Below are positions 6,781 to 8,793 of a stretch of DNA of 8,793 nucleotides, one piece after another. Positions within the stretch are counted from its first letter, which is position 1. Each line of letters starts with the position of its first letter. The stretch is from Chitinophagaceae bacterium (GTDB lineage: Bacteria > Bacteroidota > Bacteroidia > Chitinophagales > Chitinophagaceae). The stretch is taken from contig CANLED010000068.1 of the NCBI GenBank assembly GCA_947489175.1, positions 1 to 8,793 on the forward strand, in the 5' to 3' direction. Below the pieces are notes generated by a model. That model worked only from the letters and a program-made list of their open reading frames with translations. It was not told the origin of the DNA and did no database searches. A program made the translations under genes and the position numbers.

Positions 6781-7491
6781 TTATTTTAGTGCCAAGAATT
6801 CTTTTCTTTTTCCTTCTTCCATTTTTTCAATGCTATACCTGAGCATGGTACGTGGCATATTTTGAATATGTTTTCTGATAAAATTTTCTATGATAGCAGG
6901 TTCTTTTTTCCATGCTTCTCTTAACATCCAACCGATGGCTTTGTGCATGAGATCGTGTTGATGTGTTAGCAGCAAGGCTGATAGTTTAAGGATGTCTACA
7001 ATATCTCCTTTTTTGATGAAATGCATGGTAGAAAGTATTGCAATTCTATTTTTCCAAAGATTTTTTTCAGCTGCAAGCTTGTATAATAAAGACCTGTCTT
7101 TGTCTTCAAGCCACTGTCCTAGTATGATGTGCGCAGAACTGTCAACCAAATCCCAGTTGTTGACCCTCTCTATTTTTTCCAAGTATAAATCAACCCACTG
7201 TTTTTCTGCATGCTGTTTTCTAGCAGTTAAGAATTTATGGTTCAATAAAAACAATCCAATCAGTCTTTCTTCATGATACTTTGAATCAAGTAGTTGAATG
7301 ATTAAATGTTCATCTGTAGATGCGTAAAATTGTTTTGCAATAAGTCGTTGGTTTGGTACAGTTACACCTAAAAAAACATCTCCTTCTCCATATTCACCTT
7401 TGCCGGTTTTAAAGAATCGAGGAAAGAATGCAGCTTTTTCCGGCAAGGAATGAAAAACAAGTGCTTGGTGAATTTCTTCGTAGGTTGTCAT
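6781..7491 (-). CDS. AlkD-type DNA alkylation repair glycosylase
   Basis: A 236-residue all-helical HEAT-like repeat protein of the DNA_alkylation family (PF08713). It fits AlkD, which removes bulky or charged N3- and N7-alkylpurines from DNA without base flipping. Residues matching the Bacillus cereus AlkD active cleft are W113 and D117 (NNWDLVD; AlkD W109/D113), R149 (LWKNRIAIL; AlkD R148) and W188 (IGWMLREAW; AlkD W187). Also typical are GVTVPNQR (42-49), EERLIGLFLL (75-84) and the late PRTMLRYSIEKM (213-224). Length is normal, near AlkD's 237. The ATG at 7491 follows the aminotransferase-like stop by a single nucleotide, so translation is likely coupled and there is no room for a separate promoter in the gap. 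It ends 13 nt from a hairpin terminator shared with the convergent RNA gene. No alkylation-response operator is seen. Confidence 0.92.
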   Translation of the reverse strand: MTTYEEIHQALVFHSLPEKAAFFPRFFKTGKGEYGEGDVFLGVTVPNQRLIAKQFYASTDEHLIIQLLDSKYHEERLIGLFLLNHKFLTARKQHAEKQWVDLYLEKIERVNNWDLVDSSAHIILGQWLEDKDRSLLYKLAAEKNLWKNRIAILSTMHFIKKGDIVDILKLSALLLTHQHDLMHKAIGWMLREAWKKEPAIIENFIRKHIQNMPRTMLRYSIEKMEEGKRKEFLALK

Positions 7492-7492
7492 G

Positions 7493-8755
7493 TTAACTTG
7501 CGAGAGTTTTCAATGCAAGAATAAATGAATCTAGTTCTTCAGTTGTTGTGTAAAGGTTTGGTGTAATCCTGCATCCGTGAACATTTGCATAGTCAATGGC
7601 TACTGTAAATACTTTGTGTTCTTTCAACAATCTGGTAGCAAGATCTCCAGGCGTAATGCCCTGTATGCCAACATTCGCAATCCCGCACGACCTATTGTTA
7701 TCGGCAGGTGTGTTTACGATTATTTTTGGTATGTTTCTCACCCTGCTGGTCCAATAGTTTTGCAAGTACCTAAGTCTTTTTTCTTTTCTATCTGTGCCTA
7801 TCAATTTGTAGTAATCAATTGCATCTTCTATGGATAAGTCTGTATGAACTGGAAGTGTTCCTGTATGGTTCAGCCTGTTTATTTTTGAAAGGTCTTTTTC
7901 GCCATCAGCGAGCAATGGCCATATTTTTGCAATCTTTTCTTTTCTCACATAGAGCATTCCCGATCCCAGTGGAACACTCAGCCATTTGTGCAGCGATGCT
8001 CCATAGTAATCACAATTAAGGTCGCTAATTTTATATTGTATATGAGCAAAGGCATGCGCTCCGTCAACCAAAACTTCAACTCCTTTTGAATGAGCCATGT
8101 CACAGATTTTCCTAACAGGCAGTATTTGTCCTGTGATGTTAATCATGTGGCATACCATCAACAATTTGGTTTTTGGTGTGATGGCATTTTCATAGAGCTT
8201 TACAATTTCTTCATCAGAACTTGGATGATTTGGTACAGAGATAATTTTATTTACAACCCCGTATCTTTTAGAAACTTGCGTGAACATGTCAAGCATGGCG
8301 CCATAATCCTGTTCAGCCATAACCGCCTCATCACCCGCCTTCCAATCTTGTCCACCAATGATCATGTCAAGCGATTCGGTGGTGTTGCGTGTGATGATCA
8401 TTTCCTCTGGCATGCATCCTGCTAGCTCTGCAAGTTTGCCAGCAATCCTGTTTTTGTTGTCGAACTGCACGGTACGCATGTAATAGGCGCCTTGCAGATT
8501 TACTTCTCGAATATGTCCAATGTATTTTTCTAGAATGGGTTGAGGTACAAAATTGTAATAACCGTTTTCAAGATTGATGTAATCGGTTTTGAGGATGTAT
8601 TGTTTCCGTATTTTTTTCCAAAATGCATCATCAGAGGCAAGCAAATCAGCAGGGATGTCTGCACTTTTTTTGAAATATTCTTTTAGAGAATCCATTCCCA
8701 AAGGGGTACCTAATCCTGCAATAGCTATGTTCTTGATGAAGGATCTTTTGTTCAT
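7493..8755 (-). CDS. class V aminotransferase-fold PLP enzyme (isopenicillin N epimerase-like) with Tat-like leader
   Basis: A 420-residue fold-type I PLP enzyme of the aminotransferase class V family. Seen: YINLENGYYNFVP near the N-terminus (59-71), phosphate-binding TRNTTES (122-128), H203 in VCHMINITGQILPV (201-214), the PLP ring-nitrogen Asp in VDGAHAF (D231, H234), the Schiff-base lysine in LHKWLSVPLGSG (K257), HTGT (297-300), and a likely carboxylate-binding Arg in GCRITPNLY (R396). The nearest named type is CefD-like isopenicillin N epimerase, but the family also holds cysteine desulfurases and kynureninase-like enzymes. No Cys-loop desulfurase signature was recognised, so the substrate is unknown. 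The N-terminus MNKRSFIKNIAIAGLG is a KR variant of the twin-arginine motif (R-R-x-F-L-K) before a short apolar stretch, suggesting export with PLP already bound; a vestigial leader is the alternative. The ATG at 8755 is chosen because it supplies this leader. alkD follows after 1 nt. Confidence 0.88.
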   Translation of the reverse strand: MNKRSFIKNIAIAGLGTPLGMDSLKEYFKKSADIPADLLASDDAFWKKIRKQYILKTDYINLENGYYNFVPQPILEKYIGHIREVNLQGAYYMRTVQFDNKNRIAGKLAELAGCMPEEMIITRNTTESLDMIIGGQDWKAGDEAVMAEQDYGAMLDMFTQVSKRYGVVNKIISVPNHPSSDEEIVKLYENAITPKTKLLMVCHMINITGQILPVRKICDMAHSKGVEVLVDGAHAFAHIQYKISDLNCDYYGASLHKWLSVPLGSGMLYVRKEKIAKIWPLLADGEKDLSKINRLNHTGTLPVHTDLSIEDAIDYYKLIGTDRKEKRLRYLQNYWTSRVRNIPKIIVNTPADNNRSCGIANVGIQGITPGDLATRLLKEHKVFTVAIDYANVHGCRITPNLYTTTEELDSFILALKTLAS

Positions 8756-8773
8756 ACCATATTTATTATGTCA

Positions 8774-8781
8774 TAAATATA
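8774..8781 (-). promoter_or_regulatory. possible -7 element upstream of the aminotransferase-like gene
   Basis: Read on the minus strand this is TATATTTA, one mismatch from the Bacteroidota -7 consensus TAnnTTTG, 18 nt before the ATG at 8755. The matching -33 TTTG would fall beyond the right edge of the window, so it cannot be tested here. Confidence 0.25.
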
Positions 8782-8793
8782 GTATGATGGAAT

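Noticed and set aside
7577..8425. Plus-strand open frames opposite the aminotransferase-like gene
   Set aside because: They are antisense shadows of a complete, motif-rich gene. Their translations show no domain or consistent composition.

Overview
The window reads as chromosomal DNA of a Bacteroidota bacterium, probably near Chitinophagaceae/Sphingobacteriales. This rests on four things: AT-rich DNA with no Shine-Dalgarno motif before any start codon; an exact Bacteroidota-type promoter (TTTG, 19 nt, TAnnTTTG) in front of a small RNA gene; a TonB-dependent receptor; and a short Ppx/GppA protein paired with Ppk1. The lineage below phylum is an inference. There is no mobile element, CRISPR array, integrase or phage gene.

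Layout. (1) 1-1433, plus strand: the 3' part of a TonB-dependent outer-membrane receptor whose start lies left of the window. It converges on the minus-strand genes across a 42-nt gap. (2) 6439 down to 1476, minus strand: four genes in transcription order, ppk1 (polyphosphate kinase), a short ppx/gppA exopolyphosphatase-type gene, an LpxH-like metallophosphoesterase and a GT-B glycosyltransferase. The first two are 7 nt apart and the last two 6 nt apart. A 91-nt AT-rich gap separates the pairs. (3) 6440-6780: a divergent intergenic region with a hairpin-forming inverted repeat upstream of ppk1, then a stand-alone plus-strand transcription unit (promoter, tRNA-like RNA, intrinsic terminator). 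(4) 8755 down to 6781, minus strand: a class V aminotransferase-fold enzyme with a Tat-like leader, followed after 1 nt by an AlkD-type DNA glycosylase gene. The alkD gene probably shares the bidirectional terminator with the RNA gene.

How the genes fit together. Ppk1 makes polyphosphate and the Ppx/GppA protein probably degrades it (or pppGpp), so the pair forms a polyphosphate module. The metallophosphoesterase and glycosyltransferase look like an envelope glycolipid pair whose substrate is unknown. The aminotransferase-like enzyme and alkD have no obvious metabolic link despite tight coupling.

The most unusual element is the tRNA-like gene at about 6652-6724. It has a near-perfect promoter, a strong terminator and canonical T and D arms. 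Its anticodon loop, however, reads CCAAAAA and lacks U33, its acceptor stem has only six pairs, and it has no encoded CCA. Its decoding identity cannot be assigned from the sequence. A second point of interest is that Ppk1 carries Phe where E. coli has His454.
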